Program-made: the position numbers and the translations under genes
Shown here: positions 37,916 to 47,566 of the stretch, one piece after another
Numbering within the stretch: position 1 is the first letter of the stretch
Layout: each line of letters starts with the position of its first letter
The notes under the pieces: generated by a model
Database searches by the model: none
What the model was told of the DNA's origin: nothing
Seen by the model: the letters and a program-made list of their open reading frames with translations, nothing else
Assembly (NCBI RefSeq): GCF_013340845.1
Contig: NZ_AP020335.1
Coordinates: 1,860,001 to 1,924,000 of the forward strand
Source of the DNA: Hydrogenovibrio marinus
Lineage (GTDB): Bacteria > Pseudomonadota > Gammaproteobacteria > Thiomicrospirales > Thiomicrospiraceae
Direction of reading: 5' to 3'
DNA: 64,000 nt

Positions 37916-38761
37916 ATGACATTCGAAAACCTAATCGCACACCTTGATATCGAAACACTGTGGAACACAATCATCATCCCATGGGGTAGTAATATCCTAT
38001 TTGCCATCCTGATATTCTTTATCGGAAAAAGTTTGACAAATATTTTGATTCGTCTGCTCAAGAAAGGTCTGCAAAAAGCATCCGTTGACCCGATGCTTTC
38101 CAATTTCGTTGTCTCGGTTTCAAAAACCTTATTATTACTTCTTATCATCATTGCGGCACTAAGCCAACTGGGCGTCAACACCGCATCCTTAATCGCTTTG
38201 ATTGGTGCTGCCGGTCTTGCCATTGGTCTTGCGTTGCAAAATTCCTTGCAAAACTTCGCTGCCGGCGTGCTATTGCTTGTGTTCAAGCACTTTAAGGTAG
38301 GGGATGTTGTTGAAATAAGTGGCAAAACCGGAACCGTAGAAGCCGTTGGTATTTTCAGCACCACACTGCGCACCGGTGATAACAAAACATTGATTATGCC
38401 AAACGGTGCTATCTACTCTGGTAGCATCACCAACTTCTCTACCAAACCTACGCGCCGGGTAGATATGACCTTTGGAATTGGGTATGATGATGACATCAAG
38501 AAGGCAAAATCAATTTTAGAACAATTGGTTCAAGAAGATGAGCGCATCTTAAAAGATCCTCAGCCTACCATCGCTCTTTCCGAACTCGGGGATTCGAGCA
38601 TCAACTTTATCGTACGTCCATGGGTAAACTCATCCGATTACTGGGCAGTCCTCTGGGATATGAACGAAAAGGTCAAACTGGCTTTTGATGAAGCCGGTAT
38701 CAGCATCCCTTATCCACAAATGGATGTGCATCTACACACCGAGACAAAAACAGAAAACTAA
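37916..38761 (+). CDS. mscS: Small-conductance mechanosensitive channel
   Basis: 281 residues, the size of MscS. Three membrane segments; the pore helix reads LIALIGAAGLAIGLALQNSLQNFAAG, followed by the beta domain (FKVGDVVEISGKTGTVEAVGIFSTTLRT) and FVRPWV-like C-terminal segments (IVRPWVNSSDYW). It opens on osmotic downshock at the inner membrane. It lies 50 bp after pfp. Confidence 0.93.
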   Translation: MTFENLIAHLDIETLWNTIIIPWGSNILFAILIFFIGKSLTNILIRLLKKGLQKASVDPMLSNFVVSVSKTLLLLLIIIAALSQLGVNTASLIALIGAAGLAIGLALQNSLQNFAAGVLLLVFKHFKVGDVVEISGKTGTVEAVGIFSTTLRTGDNKTLIMPNGAIYSGSITNFSTKPTRRVDMTFGIGYDDDIKKAKSILEQLVQEDERILKDPQPTIALSELGDSSINFIVRPWVNSSDYWAVLWDMNEKVKLAFDEAGISIPYPQMDVHLHTETKTEN

Positions 38762-38794
38762 AAATAAAACTCTAAATCCAAATAAGGAGTAAAA

Positions 38795-39526
38795 GTGAAA
38801 TTTACTGCAAAACGCACACTTCTAATCGGCCTGATGATGGCTTCAACTGCGGCAATCGCAGACACCAAAAAATACGGGACCAGTGGTTCAGGAGAGTTAG
38901 GAGTATCTAACAGCACAGGTAACACCCCTTCTAGCTCAGTCTACACTTCTATTCGAATGAAATATCTACAAAAAATGTATCAACTCAAAAGCTTGGTTGA
39001 AGCAAATAATAAATCTGAGAACGGTGTAAGAACAAAAGAACGTTATGTCGGAGACCTACAAGGCAACCTATTCTTTTCAGACTATCAAAAGGCTTATGGC
39101 TTTGGCCAAACCCGATGGGAAAGCGACCGTTTTTCAGATATTGATTTAAACAGCTACTATATCGCCGGTCTGGGTTATCAATTCATTGATAATGACACCG
39201 CCAAACTAAGTGGAGAAATCGGTCTAGGTTACCAAAACCAAAACTACACGGTTAAAAGTGGCGTAAGAGATTTTGAACAACTCATTGGAAAATTCAGCGG
39301 TAAATTTGGCTATAGCTTCAATCCCAACGTTCGATTCTTCCAAGGAATTACCGAATACTATGGTGAGAAACAAGCCAACTTTGAATCTAACACTGGCCTT
39401 AAAGTTAAACTTGCTGACAACCTTAACATGAAGGTGTCATACAAGTACCGTTACAATTCAGCGCCAGCTGCGGGTAAAGTTAAAGAAGATACTGAAACTC
39501 TGATCACCATGATCTACGATTTCTAA
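38795..39526 (+). CDS. DUF481-family outer membrane protein (YdiY-like)
   Basis: 243 residues. Translation starts at GTG 38795 with AAGGAG upstream. The signal peptide ends near AIA. The mature protein is rich in alternating beta strands and ends in Phe (TLITMIYDF), as outer membrane barrels do; GDLQGNLFFSDYQKAYGFGQTRWESDRF and GLGYQFIDN are typical of DUF481. Function is unknown. It may be co-transcribed with mscS (33-bp gap), which would suit an osmotic or envelope role. Confidence 0.8.
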   Translation: MKFTAKRTLLIGLMMASTAAIADTKKYGTSGSGELGVSNSTGNTPSSSVYTSIRMKYLQKMYQLKSLVEANNKSENGVRTKERYVGDLQGNLFFSDYQKAYGFGQTRWESDRFSDIDLNSYYIAGLGYQFIDNDTAKLSGEIGLGYQNQNYTVKSGVRDFEQLIGKFSGKFGYSFNPNVRFFQGITEYYGEKQANFESNTGLKVKLADNLNMKVSYKYRYNSAPAAGKVKEDTETLITMIYDF

Positions 39527-39532
39527 AATAAA

Positions 39533-39564
39533 AAAGCCGATGAAAGAGTCCTTTCATCGGCTTT
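39533..39564. terminator. Bidirectional terminator
   Basis: AAAGCCGATGAAAG pairs with CTTTCATCGGCTTT across a 4-nt loop, between the convergent DUF481 and chemoreceptor genes. Confidence 0.85.
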
Positions 39565-39607
39565 ATCTCAACAATAATCTATCTACTAAAAAACTATTCC
39601 TTTCTGT

Positions 39608-41728
39608 CTAGTAACCCAATTTTTTCACAGGTTCTTGCTTGTTTTCTAAAAGGTTTCCGGTTTTAAAGAACGACATATCTCTACTTAAAGACTGAGCCTG
39701 TTCGCTCATACTCTCTGCTGCTGCAGAGGTCTCTTCTACCAACGCCGCATTTTGTTGTGTCACTTGGTCAATCTGGCTAATCGCGATATGAACCTGGCTC
39801 ACTCCATTGGCTTGTTCAGATGACGCTTGAGCAATCTGAGAAATCATCTGGGTGATGTTGTCTATGGACGTGTTAATTTCACTCAACATATCTCCAGATT
39901 TCGTTGCTAACGAAGAGCCCTGCTCAACCCTTTGGCTGGTTTCATCAATCAGGTTTTTAATATCCTTAGCGGCTTCTGCCGACTTTTGTGCCAGAGAACG
40001 CACTTCACCGGCGACAACTGCAAACCCTCTACCATGGTCTCCAGCTCTTGCCGCTTCAACCGCGGCATTCAGCGCCAGCAAATTCGTCTGGAAGGCAATA
40101 CTATCAATCAAAGTGACAATTTCAGAAATCTTATGACTTGATTCCTCTATCGCCTTCATGGCTTCTATCGTCCGGCCCATCACCTGGCTACCTTCACTCG
40201 CCTTTTGTTGAACTTCTGAGCTTTCTTTGGTCGCATTCAATGCATTATCTGTATTCGCCTGAACCGCTGAATTCATCTCGTCCATGGTCGCACTCGTTTC
40301 CTCTAAAGCTGCCGCCTGCTCCTGAACCCGCTGACTCAAATCCATAGATCCCTGAGAAACCTCAAGTGCAGCATTATTAACCACATCGGCACTTTGAACC
40401 GCTTGTGAAACGATATCGGATAATTTTTGTGACGTATGGTTCAATGCACTGGTCACCGTTTGTAGGTCACCATGGTATTCACTGGTCACCGTTTGAGTCA
40501 AATCCCCTTCGGATTGGGCTACGATTACTCGCGTAATGTCTTGAATGGCACTTTCCAACTCGTCCATGGAATGGTTGATACCATTTTTTAAATCCCGTAA
40601 CGCACCTTGTGCATCAATTCCAACTCTATGTTGAAATTGACCTTTTTGCATCTTATTCATCACCGCATTGATTTCTGAAATAATCAAATTCAACGTACTA
40701 ATACTGTTCAAAGCATCATCTGCAATTTTACGGAACTCACCATGAACGTCAGCATCAAAGGTCGCATTGAAGCGTCCTTCAGACATTGCTCTTATCAGTG
40801 CTCCCAATTCTTTCATCGTAATAGCAACCGAGTCAGCTGACTTATTCACGCCCTGCTTGACAAAATCCAAGCTGCCAACATAATTACCAGTCATCCGAAT
40901 GGAGAAGTCTCCTTCAGACAAGGCGCCAACAACCTTTCCAATTTCATCAATTGATTTTTCAACATCGCTTAACAAAACATTGAACTCTTTAAGGGTGTCG
41001 CCTATCTCATCTTTGCTGGTGACATTAATTTGTCGTTTAAAGTTTCCTGTTCGTACAATTTCTTGCATGACTTGCTTCATACCATACAATGGTCTAACCA
41101 CGCTACGGAGGATAAACCAGGTTGCCCCAACACCCAAAATTAGTGAGAGAACCAACAATGTGTAAATCAGTGTTTTGGTGTCATGCGCAATATCCTTACC
41201 CTTCTGAACACTTTGATCTGAAAGATGCTTTTGATAATCCACCAAGTTTTGCAATGTAACTCTCTGGTGCATTCGTTTATCATGCGCTTCTGAACTTAAC
41301 AGCACTTTCGTAGCTGCATTATTTTCTCCTTGATCAAGCAAGGACATGATTTCATTATTGGTTTTAACCAACGCATTGTTTGCCACAGTAAAGCTTGCAT
41401 ACAGCGCTTTACCTTTCTCAGATTTTATGGATTGTTCCAAGTAAGTTCTCAGCTTGTGGTTATCTTGTCTATTTTCGTTAATCTCTGCCAAGATAGCCTT
41501 GCGCTTCGTCGGATCGGTTTCCACGGCATATTCGCGGATATTCATTTGGGTTCGAGTTTCCCTGATGATAATTTTCTCTACTGCGATGATTTTTGGTATG
41601 CGGTCATCCGCGATGATTTTTTGGGAGTCGTTAATACTATTGAATTGAATAACAGAGGTAACACCGCTAATGAGTAACACCACTATCATTAATGTAAAAG
41701 ATAGGATTAGTTTTGCTTTTATCGTCAT
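39608..41728 (-). CDS. Methyl-accepting chemotaxis protein with poly-HAMP array
   Basis: 706 residues. An N-terminal membrane segment (about 8-25), a helical sensor domain like the four-helix-bundle type, and a second membrane segment near residues 190-210. About five HAMP-like units follow in tandem; each ends in a repeat of the type MSEGxFxxxxxGxxxxxxxxxN (for example [22 protein letters not shown] and [11 protein letters not shown]). The C-terminal signalling hairpin holds [37 protein letters not shown]. The ligand is unknown. A tandem HAMP array is unusual but known in other receptors. Confidence 0.9.
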   Translation of the reverse strand: MTIKAKLILSFTLMIVVLLISGVTSVIQFNSINDSQKIIADDRIPKIIAVEKIIIRETRTQMNIREYAVETDPTKRKAILAEINENRQDNHKLRTYLEQSIKSEKGKALYASFTVANNALVKTNNEIMSLLDQGENNAATKVLLSSEAHDKRMHQRVTLQNLVDYQKHLSDQSVQKGKDIAHDTKTLIYTLLVLSLILGVGATWFILRSVVRPLYGMKQVMQEIVRTGNFKRQINVTSKDEIGDTLKEFNVLLSDVEKSIDEIGKVVGALSEGDFSIRMTGNYVGSLDFVKQGVNKSADSVAITMKELGALIRAMSEGRFNATFDADVHGEFRKIADDALNSISTLNLIISEINAVMNKMQKGQFQHRVGIDAQGALRDLKNGINHSMDELESAIQDITRVIVAQSEGDLTQTVTSEYHGDLQTVTSALNHTSQKLSDIVSQAVQSADVVNNAALEVSQGSMDLSQRVQEQAAALEETSATMDEMNSAVQANTDNALNATKESSEVQQKASEGSQVMGRTIEAMKAIEESSHKISEIVTLIDSIAFQTNLLALNAAVEAARAGDHGRGFAVVAGEVRSLAQKSAEAAKDIKNLIDETSQRVEQGSSLATKSGDMLSEINTSIDNITQMISQIAQASSEQANGVSQVHIAISQIDQVTQQNAALVEETSAAAESMSEQAQSLSRDMSFFKTGNLLENKQEPVKKLGY

Positions 41729-41837
41729 TTTCTCTCTTCCATAAAAGATGATGTAAATACACCGTTAAATTTGACTTAAATTCTGTCGTTCCCTGCTTAT
41801 AATCTTGAATTGTTGACGTGCGTAGACGGATTATCAA

Positions 41838-42062
41838 TCAGGCTGTTCCCAGTAAAAAGCTTTTTAAAAACACATCTGGTCGAATGCTTTCCGGGGAATA
41901 TTGCTCATTAGTCATGATTGAAATAACCATCACTCTTTCTGCTGGAATACGGTTTTTTACAACCCATTTTCTGACAGCTTCGTAACTAATAGCCAAGCGC
42001 TCGGATACGGCTGAAACACCTCCTGCCGCTTCAATAATTTGCTCAACATTGACTTGATTCAT
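41838..42062 (-). CDS. YdaS/Cro-like small DNA-binding protein
   Basis: 74 residues. The helix-turn-helix reads IIEAAGGVSAVSERLAISYEAVRKW, resembling YdaS-like Cro proteins of prophages. Divergent from the repressor-like gene, with operator-like repeats between. No other phage gene is nearby. Confidence 0.7.
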   Translation of the reverse strand: MNQVNVEQIIEAAGGVSAVSERLAISYEAVRKWVVKNRIPAERVMVISIMTNEQYSPESIRPDVFLKSFLLGTA

Positions 42063-42102
42063 TTTCCCTAAATAACCTCACAAATTAAATTGAAAATTCA
42101 TT

Positions 42103-42146
42103 ATGCAACTTTAAATTGCCCATGTAAACAATAGAAAGTTGTGCAT
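42103..42146. promoter_or_regulatory. Inverted-repeat operator candidate between the Cro- and CI-like genes
   Basis: ATGCAACTTT (42103-42112) and AAAGTTGTGCAT (42135-42146) form an imperfect inverted repeat. A third related half-site, TACAACTT, lies at 42159-42166 just before the repressor start. Confidence 0.45.
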
Positions 42147-42166
42147 TTTTGTGGAAAATACAACTT

Positions 42167-42589
42167 ATGGTTGAAAATTTATACATTAAGTTTGCCAAGA
42201 GGTTAAACCTTGCTTGCGACAGACACGGACTATCACCCGCCAAGAAAGGTAGAAATAAAGAGCTTGCGAAATTAATCAATGTTTCGGAAGAAATGGCTCG
42301 ACGTTACCTTAAAGGTTCAGATATGCCCAGAGAAAATAAAAGAAGCCTTATTGCGGAAAAATTAAAAACGTCTCGGGCATGGTTATTCGAAGGTGTGGGC
42401 TGGATTGATCAACCTCGACCACAAAACAATGAAGGAGTATACCAAGGAAGCTATCATACTCTCCTCCTCCCTATGACTTATAAACCGGAACTAGAGCGAA
42501 TACAAAATGCTATCGACAAAGGGATTTTTGAAGAATCTGACGGAGCCATTCTTAAAATTATTGCAAAGAAATATAAAGACAAATTCTAG
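42167..42589 (+). CDS. CI-like phage repressor remnant
   Basis: 140 residues. The N-terminal helix-turn-helix (KELAKLINVSEEMARRYLKGSDMP) is XRE-like, followed by ENKRSLIAEKLKTSRAWLFEGVG as in lambdoid and P22-type regulators. No C-terminal peptidase domain is visible, so it could not be cleaved in an SOS response. The ATG at 42167 is chosen; an earlier TTG lies inside the operator region. The pair may be a domesticated relic of a phage that used the nearby tRNA-Ser. It ends 14 bp before the tRNA 3' end. Confidence 0.65.
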   Translation: MVENLYIKFAKRLNLACDRHGLSPAKKGRNKELAKLINVSEEMARRYLKGSDMPRENKRSLIAEKLKTSRAWLFEGVGWIDQPRPQNNEGVYQGSYHTLLLPMTYKPELERIQNAIDKGIFEESDGAILKIIAKKYKDKF

Positions 42590-42602
42590 ATGAAGAAGAA
42601 AA

Positions 42603-42694
42603 TGGCGGTGAAAGAGGGATTCGAACCCTCGATAGGGGATAAACCCTATACTCCCTTAGCAGGGGAGCGCCTTCAGCCTCTCGGCCATTTCACC
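42603..42694 (-). tRNA. tRNA-Ser (GCU)
   Basis: 92 nt with a long variable arm and an encoded CCA. The acceptor stem pairs GGTGAAA with TTTCACC, followed by discriminator G and CCA. The anticodon loop reads CTGCTAA, giving GCU, which decodes AGC/AGU. The T-arm has GGGTTCGAATCCC. Confidence 0.95.
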
Positions 42695-42712
42695 GTATAG
42701 AATGTAGATTTA

Positions 42713-42737
42713 CCATCGACAAGGACATCGTCGATGG
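42713..42737. other. Hairpin in the tRNA-Ser leader
   Basis: CCATCGAC and GTCGATGG form an 8-bp stem around a 9-nt loop between the promoter and the tRNA. It could be part of pre-tRNA processing or a csrA 3' end; no T-run. Confidence 0.4.
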
Positions 42738-42742
42738 CGCGT

Positions 42743-42771
42743 ATATTAACGTTTCTTAGAAATTTTGTAAA
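42743..42771 (-). promoter_or_regulatory. tRNA-Ser promoter
   Basis: On the minus strand TTTACA (42766-42771) and TAATAT (42743-42748) are separated by exactly 17 bp. Confidence 0.65.
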
Positions 42772-42816
42772 CCGCAATCGTGAAGTTTCTTGAGAAATTG
42801 ATCTTTTATTTTTGAA

Positions 42817-43014
42817 CTATTTTTCATCTGTGCTTGAAGAAGCATCTTCTGAATTTTTGTCTTGCTTTAAAAGAAGCTCTTCACGTTGAATCTGAATCTC
42901 TTTAGGTGCGTCAATTCCAACTCTAACTTGCCCGCTTTTTACGCCAACAATTGTTAGTTTCACATTGTCGCCAATGATAAGGGTTTCGCCCACTCTTCGA
43001 GTCAGTACTAACAT
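42817..43014 (-). CDS. csrA: Carbon storage regulator
   Basis: 65 residues. An RNA-binding translational regulator. [24 protein letters not shown] and [18 protein letters not shown] are diagnostic, including the RNA-contacting VGIDAPKE. The C-terminal tail is longer and acidic ([12 protein letters not shown]). It lies between tRNA-Ser and lysC, the usual gammaproteobacterial place. Confidence 0.96.
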   Translation of the reverse strand: MLVLTRRVGETLIIGDNVKLTIVGVKSGQVRVGIDAPKEIQIQREELLLKQDKNSEDASSSTDEK

Positions 43015-43110
43015 TAATGGAATCCTTTTTTATAAGATTAACTACTTATTATATATTTTATCAAACCCCAAATCTATTTTATCTTCAACCTTATGTTGAA
43101 AAATGTCCAT

Positions 43111-43140
43111 AAAAAAAGGCTCATAAATGAGCCTTTTTTT
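43111..43140. terminator. Bidirectional-looking terminator after lysC
   Basis: AAAAAAAGGCTCA and TGAGCCTTTTTTT form a perfect stem around TAAA between lysC and csrA, so csrA must have its own promoter. Confidence 0.85.
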
Positions 43141-43162
43141 CATTCATAAAGTTGAGAAAACT

Positions 43163-44389
43163 TTATTTATCTAACTCAAAGGCTTGGTGCAACGCCTTAA
43201 CCGCCGTTTCCAAATATTGCTCATCAATCACGACCGAAATCTTGATTTCAGTCGTACCAATCATCTGAATGTTGATATTGTTGTCAGCCAATGTTTTGAA
43301 CATCGTGCTCGCAATCCCTGAATGGGACTTCATGCCAACACCTACCATAGAGATCTTCACGATTGTGTCATCACAAAGTGTTTCGCGTGCACCAAGCTCA
43401 CTGGCAATCTTCTTGATGATATCCTTCGCCATGTTCAAATCGTTTCTGGCAACTGTAAAAGTAAAGTCCGTCGTGCCATCAATACCTTGGTTTTGGATGA
43501 TCATATCAATTTCAATATTCGCATCAGAAATAGGCCCTAGAATTTTGTAAGCCACACCAGGCTTATCCGGCACACCCAAAATCATTAACTTAGCTTCATC
43601 ACGACTGAACGCAATACCGGAAATCAATGGTTTTTCCATTCCCAATCCCTCAAAATCTTCTTCTGAAATCAATAATGTACCGCCCCCATCTTGCAACGAA
43701 GACAATACTCTCAAAGGTACTTTATATTTGCTAGCAAACTCTACTGAGCGAATTTGCAAAACTTTCGCGCCTAAGCTAGCCAGTTCCAGCATTTCGTCAT
43801 AGGTAATGACGTCCAGGCGCTTCGCTTCAGGCACCACTCGCGGGTCTGTAGTGTAAACACCATCAACATCCGTATAGATCTGGCACTCATCCGCTTTCAA
43901 GGCTGCTGCCAAAGCTACGGCAGTCGTGTCCGAACCACCACGCCCTAAAGTTGTGATATCGCCCTCAGGCGTTACCCCTTGGAAGCCTGCAACAACCACA
44001 ACCTTACCTTGATTCAACTGTGCCATCATTTTGTCGGCATCAATGTCTTCAATACGCGCTTTGAAGTGGACGTTATTGGTATGAATAGGCACCTGCCATC
44101 CCGTATAGGAAATCGCATCATAACCTTTTTGCTGAAGCGCCATACTCAGCAATGCAATCGTAACCTGCTCACCAGTCGTCAAAAGGACGTCCAACTCTCT
44201 TCTTGAAGGCTCGTCTTGCATTTCCTTCGCCAAGGCCATCAAACGGTTAGTTTCTCCACTCATAGCAGAAACCGCGACCACTACCTGATGCCCTTCATCA
44301 ACGAATTTTGCGACCTTATTCGCTACATTTTTTATTCTTTCGACGCTACCAACCGATGTACCGCCATATTTTTGGACAATCAATGCCAT
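43163..44389 (-). CDS. lysC: Aspartate kinase
   Basis: 408 residues. The first step of Lys/Thr/Met synthesis. It has VQKYGGTSVGSVERI, TLGRGGSDTTAVALAAAL, TDVDGVYTTDPR and two C-terminal ACT domains (ILGVPDKPGVAYKILGPIS and VGVGMKSHSGIASTMF), the form feedback-regulated in the family. It follows alaS by 15 bp and is probably co-transcribed. Confidence 0.95.
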   Translation of the reverse strand: MALIVQKYGGTSVGSVERIKNVANKVAKFVDEGHQVVVAVSAMSGETNRLMALAKEMQDEPSRRELDVLLTTGEQVTIALLSMALQQKGYDAISYTGWQVPIHTNNVHFKARIEDIDADKMMAQLNQGKVVVVAGFQGVTPEGDITTLGRGGSDTTAVALAAALKADECQIYTDVDGVYTTDPRVVPEAKRLDVITYDEMLELASLGAKVLQIRSVEFASKYKVPLRVLSSLQDGGGTLLISEEDFEGLGMEKPLISGIAFSRDEAKLMILGVPDKPGVAYKILGPISDANIEIDMIIQNQGIDGTTDFTFTVARNDLNMAKDIIKKIASELGARETLCDDTIVKISMVGVGMKSHSGIASTMFKTLADNNINIQMIGTTEIKISVVIDEQYLETAVKALHQAFELDK

Positions 44390-44404
44390 CTGTTTTTATG
44401 CTTC

Positions 44405-46996
44405 CTATTTACTTTCCACCCAAGCCTGAACAGAAGCCAAGGCTTCATCAAGCTTGCTTGGATCATTCCCACCAGCCTGAGCCATATCAGGACGACCGCC
44501 GCCTTTTCCACCCACTTGTGAGGCAACGTGATTGACTAGCTCTCCAGCTTTATATGTTTTTGTAATTGACTTGCTGACACCCGCAACCAGAGTAACCTTG
44601 TCGTCCATCACCGCCGACAACACAATAATGGCTGGTTCCAGCTTATCTCTTAGCGAATCCAATGTTTCACGAAGTGTATTAACGTCTGCACCTTCCAACT
44701 TAGCGGCTAAGACACTAACATCACCCATTTTGACAACCGAGCTGGCCAAATCACTTCCTTGGGAAGATGCCAGCTTGGATTGTAATTGTTTAATCAGTTT
44801 TTCTTGTTCGCGCTGCTCTGCAACCAATTGAAGAACCTTGTTTTCAACTTGTTGTTTGTCAGACTTCACTGCCGCAGAGATATTGAGAAGCGTCTGCTCG
44901 TTTTTGTAAATCGCGTCCCAAGCACCTTCACCCGTCACCGCTTCAATACGACGCACGCCGGAAGCAATACCCGTTTCAGACAAAATACGGAAAGGCCCGA
45001 TTTGACCCGTGGAATTGACGTGTGTTCCACCGCAAAGCTCAATTGAGAAGGTTCCCATATCAACTACTCGAACCACGTCACCATACTTCTCACCGAAAAG
45101 TGCCATCGCCCCTTTTGATTTAGCGGCTTCGATATTCATCTCTTCCGTGCAAACTGGTGTGTTCAACATGATGTTGTGATTAACAAGCTTTTCAATCTCA
45201 AGCAACTTCTCGGCAGAAATCGGTTCAAAATGCGCAAAGTCAAAACGCAATCTTTCTGGTTGAACCAAAGACCCTTTCTGCTGAACATGTGTTCCCAAAA
45301 TTTGTCTTAGCGCTGCATGCAACAAATGCGTTGCCGAGTGATTTTTCTCCGAAGCACGACGTGCCGCGACATCAACCTGAGCATGAAGTGTCTGTCCAAC
45401 TTTCAACTGACCAGCCGTCACACGCCCAATATGAAGGAATGCACCACCTTGTTTTTGACAGTCATCAACATGGAAACTGTTCATGCCTTCCGTCAGGCTT
45501 CCAGAATCACCTGCCTGACCACCAGATTCGCCATAGAAAGGCGTTTGATCCAAAATAACAATTGCATCTTGACCTTCAACAGCAGAGTCTACAGAGGCTT
45601 CACCTACGAAGATTGCCTGAATCACGCCGTCAGCATCGTCTTTGTGATAACCCAGGAATTTTGTTTGACCGTTGAAATCAATTTTGCCTTTTGATTGCGC
45701 TGAGAAGTTGCTGGCAGAACGCGCACGCTCACGCTGAGCTTCCATCTCTCTCTCAAAACCAACTTCATCAACTGTTAAGCCACGTTCACGCGCAACGTCA
45801 GCAGTCAAATCCAAAGGAAAACCATAGGTGTCATATAACTTGAATGCCGTCGTCCCACTAATAACGTCAGATTGTAAAGAAGCAATATCTTCTTCCAAAA
45901 TCTTCATACCGTTTTCCAGGGTTTCAGCAAAACGCTCTTCTTCCAACTTCAGCGCTCTTTCGACATTTGCCTGCTCTTTCACCAGCTCAGGATAAGCATC
46001 CCCCATTTGCTCAACCAATACAGGTACCAGCTTATGGAAGAAAGCTTGTGTTTGCCCTAGCTTGTAACCATGACGAATCGCACGACGGATAATACGTCTC
46101 AACACATATCCGCGCCCTTCATTTGAAGGCAGTACGCCATCAACAATCATGAACGAACACGAACGAATATGGTCTGCAATAACGCGCAAAGAACTGTTGG
46201 TTAGGTTTTTTTCACCTGTCAGTTCAGACGCTTTTTGAACAATAGCTTTGAATAGGTCGATATCATAGTTGTTATGCTCTTTTTGCATAACTGCTGCCAA
46301 ACGCTCCAAGCCCATTCCGGTATCAACAGAAGGCTTCGGCAATGGTGTCAACGTGCCGTCTGCAGAACGATCAAACTGCATGAATACCAAGTTCCAGATT
46401 TCGATATAACGATCGCCGTCTTCATCTGGCGATCCTGGAGGACCACCGGCAACGCTTTCGCCATGATCGTAGAAAATCTCACTACAAGGTCCGCAAGGCC
46501 CTGTATCACCCATCGACCAGAAGTTGTCTTTAGCGCCACAACGTGAAAAACGCGTCGCATCAATGCCCATTTCTTTCAACCAGATATCTTCGGCTTCTTT
46601 ATCTTCTTCAAAGACCGTTACCCAAAGCTTGTCTTCCGGCAGATTCAATTCTTCAGTCAAAAACTTCCAAGCGTACTGAATCGCTTCACGTTTGAAATAG
46701 TCTCCAAAACTGAAGTTCCCAAGCATCTCAAAGAAAGTATGGTGACGAGCGGTATAACCGACATTTTCCAAGTCGTTATGCTTTCCGCCTGCACGAATAC
46801 AACGCTGAACACTGGTCGCACGAGTGTAATCACGCGTTTCTTGACCCAAAAAGGTTTCTTTAAACTGAACCATTCCTGCGTTGGTAAACAGCAGGGTCGG
46901 GTCGTTTGCCGGCACGACTGGGCTAGAATGCACAGCGGTATGGCCTTGCTTTACAAAAAAGTCTAAAAACGCTTTTCTGATTTCTGCACTGGTCAT
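44405..46996 (-). CDS. alaS: Alanyl-tRNA synthetase
   Basis: 863 residues. It has the aminoacylation domain ([28 protein letters not shown], then [21 protein letters not shown]), an editing domain with [11 protein letters not shown] and [12 protein letters not shown] (zinc-binding His and Cys), and a C-terminal oligomerisation region ending in [13 protein letters not shown]. It lies 60 bp after recX. Confidence 0.97.
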   Translation of the reverse strand: MTSAEIRKAFLDFFVKQGHTAVHSSPVVPANDPTLLFTNAGMVQFKETFLGQETRDYTRATSVQRCIRAGGKHNDLENVGYTARHHTFFEMLGNFSFGDYFKREAIQYAWKFLTEELNLPEDKLWVTVFEEDKEAEDIWLKEMGIDATRFSRCGAKDNFWSMGDTGPCGPCSEIFYDHGESVAGGPPGSPDEDGDRYIEIWNLVFMQFDRSADGTLTPLPKPSVDTGMGLERLAAVMQKEHNNYDIDLFKAIVQKASELTGEKNLTNSSLRVIADHIRSCSFMIVDGVLPSNEGRGYVLRRIIRRAIRHGYKLGQTQAFFHKLVPVLVEQMGDAYPELVKEQANVERALKLEEERFAETLENGMKILEEDIASLQSDVISGTTAFKLYDTYGFPLDLTADVARERGLTVDEVGFEREMEAQRERARSASNFSAQSKGKIDFNGQTKFLGYHKDDADGVIQAIFVGEASVDSAVEGQDAIVILDQTPFYGESGGQAGDSGSLTEGMNSFHVDDCQKQGGAFLHIGRVTAGQLKVGQTLHAQVDVAARRASEKNHSATHLLHAALRQILGTHVQQKGSLVQPERLRFDFAHFEPISAEKLLEIEKLVNHNIMLNTPVCTEEMNIEAAKSKGAMALFGEKYGDVVRVVDMGTFSIELCGGTHVNSTGQIGPFRILSETGIASGVRRIEAVTGEGAWDAIYKNEQTLLNISAAVKSDKQQVENKVLQLVAEQREQEKLIKQLQSKLASSQGSDLASSVVKMGDVSVLAAKLEGADVNTLRETLDSLRDKLEPAIIVLSAVMDDKVTLVAGVSKSITKTYKAGELVNHVASQVGGKGGGRPDMAQAGGNDPSKLDEALASVQAWVESK

Positions 46997-47056
46997 AAAG
47001 TTACTTTCCTAGAGTTTTACTCATTAATTCAAATTTTGTATTCGTCGCCGGTTTCG

Positions 47057-47557
47057 TTATCGCATTGCTTTCCATATCTGCGATTGGCTAAAACCACGAC
47101 TTTGTAGAAAGCGCATTCTACGCGCTTGCTCCTTCATTTCTTTTGGCTTGATAGCGTCGCCGTATTTCTTTTCCAAAGTGGCTTGAGCAATTTCAGCCCA
47201 ATCGGAATCATCCATTTCCAAATACGTTTCTATCAAATCCGATGCGTCGGTACGCTGCTGCAGGGTCTGGCGAATTTTATAAGGACCATGCCCTTTTTCA
47301 ATCCCTTGCCGAACACTAACCTCAACAAAACGCTCATCTGACAGCCAACCGTTTTTTTGGCAAGTCAGAATGACAAAATCGACCAGGTTGGGTCGATTTT
47401 CAGTCTCGGGGAATTTTTCCTTGAGTTTTCGCTTCAGCTCTTTGGAACCATGCTCACGCATGGCGAGTAAGTAAACCGCCCTCGCCTCCATTTGTTTGAC
47501 TAAGTCAATCTCTTCGGCAGAGGCGGTTTCAAGCGAAAACAAGATAGTGAAACTCAA
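47057..47557 (-). CDS. recX: RecA regulator RecX
   Basis: 166 residues. A helical protein that binds and limits RecA filaments. ARAVYLLAMREHGSKELKRKLKEKF at the start and the later GWLSDERFVEVSVRQGIEKGHGPYKIRQTL are RecX motifs. It starts 10 bp after the recA stop. A degenerate copy of the dispersed word lies within (47375-47393). Confidence 0.93.
   Translation of the reverse strand: MSFTILFSLETASAEEIDLVKQMEARAVYLLAMREHGSKELKRKLKEKFPETENRPNLVDFVILTCQKNGWLSDERFVEVSVRQGIEKGHGPYKIRQTLQQRTDASDLIETYLEMDDSDWAEIAQATLEKKYGDAIKPKEMKEQARRMRFLQSRGFSQSQIWKAMR
47375..47393 (-). repeat. Dispersed word, copy 6 (16 of 19)
   Basis: On the minus strand it reads ACCCAACCTGGTCGATTTT, inside recX, encoding R-P-N-L-V-D-F. 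The neighbouring bases make it part of an AAAATCGACC/GGTCGATTTT palindrome. Confidence 0.55.
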
Positions 47558-47566
47558 TTAAAAGGT

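Noticed and set aside
41114-41130. CCAGGTTGCCCCAAC in the chemoreceptor gene as a further copy of the dispersed word
   Set aside because: Only short pieces match and the order is broken; likely chance.
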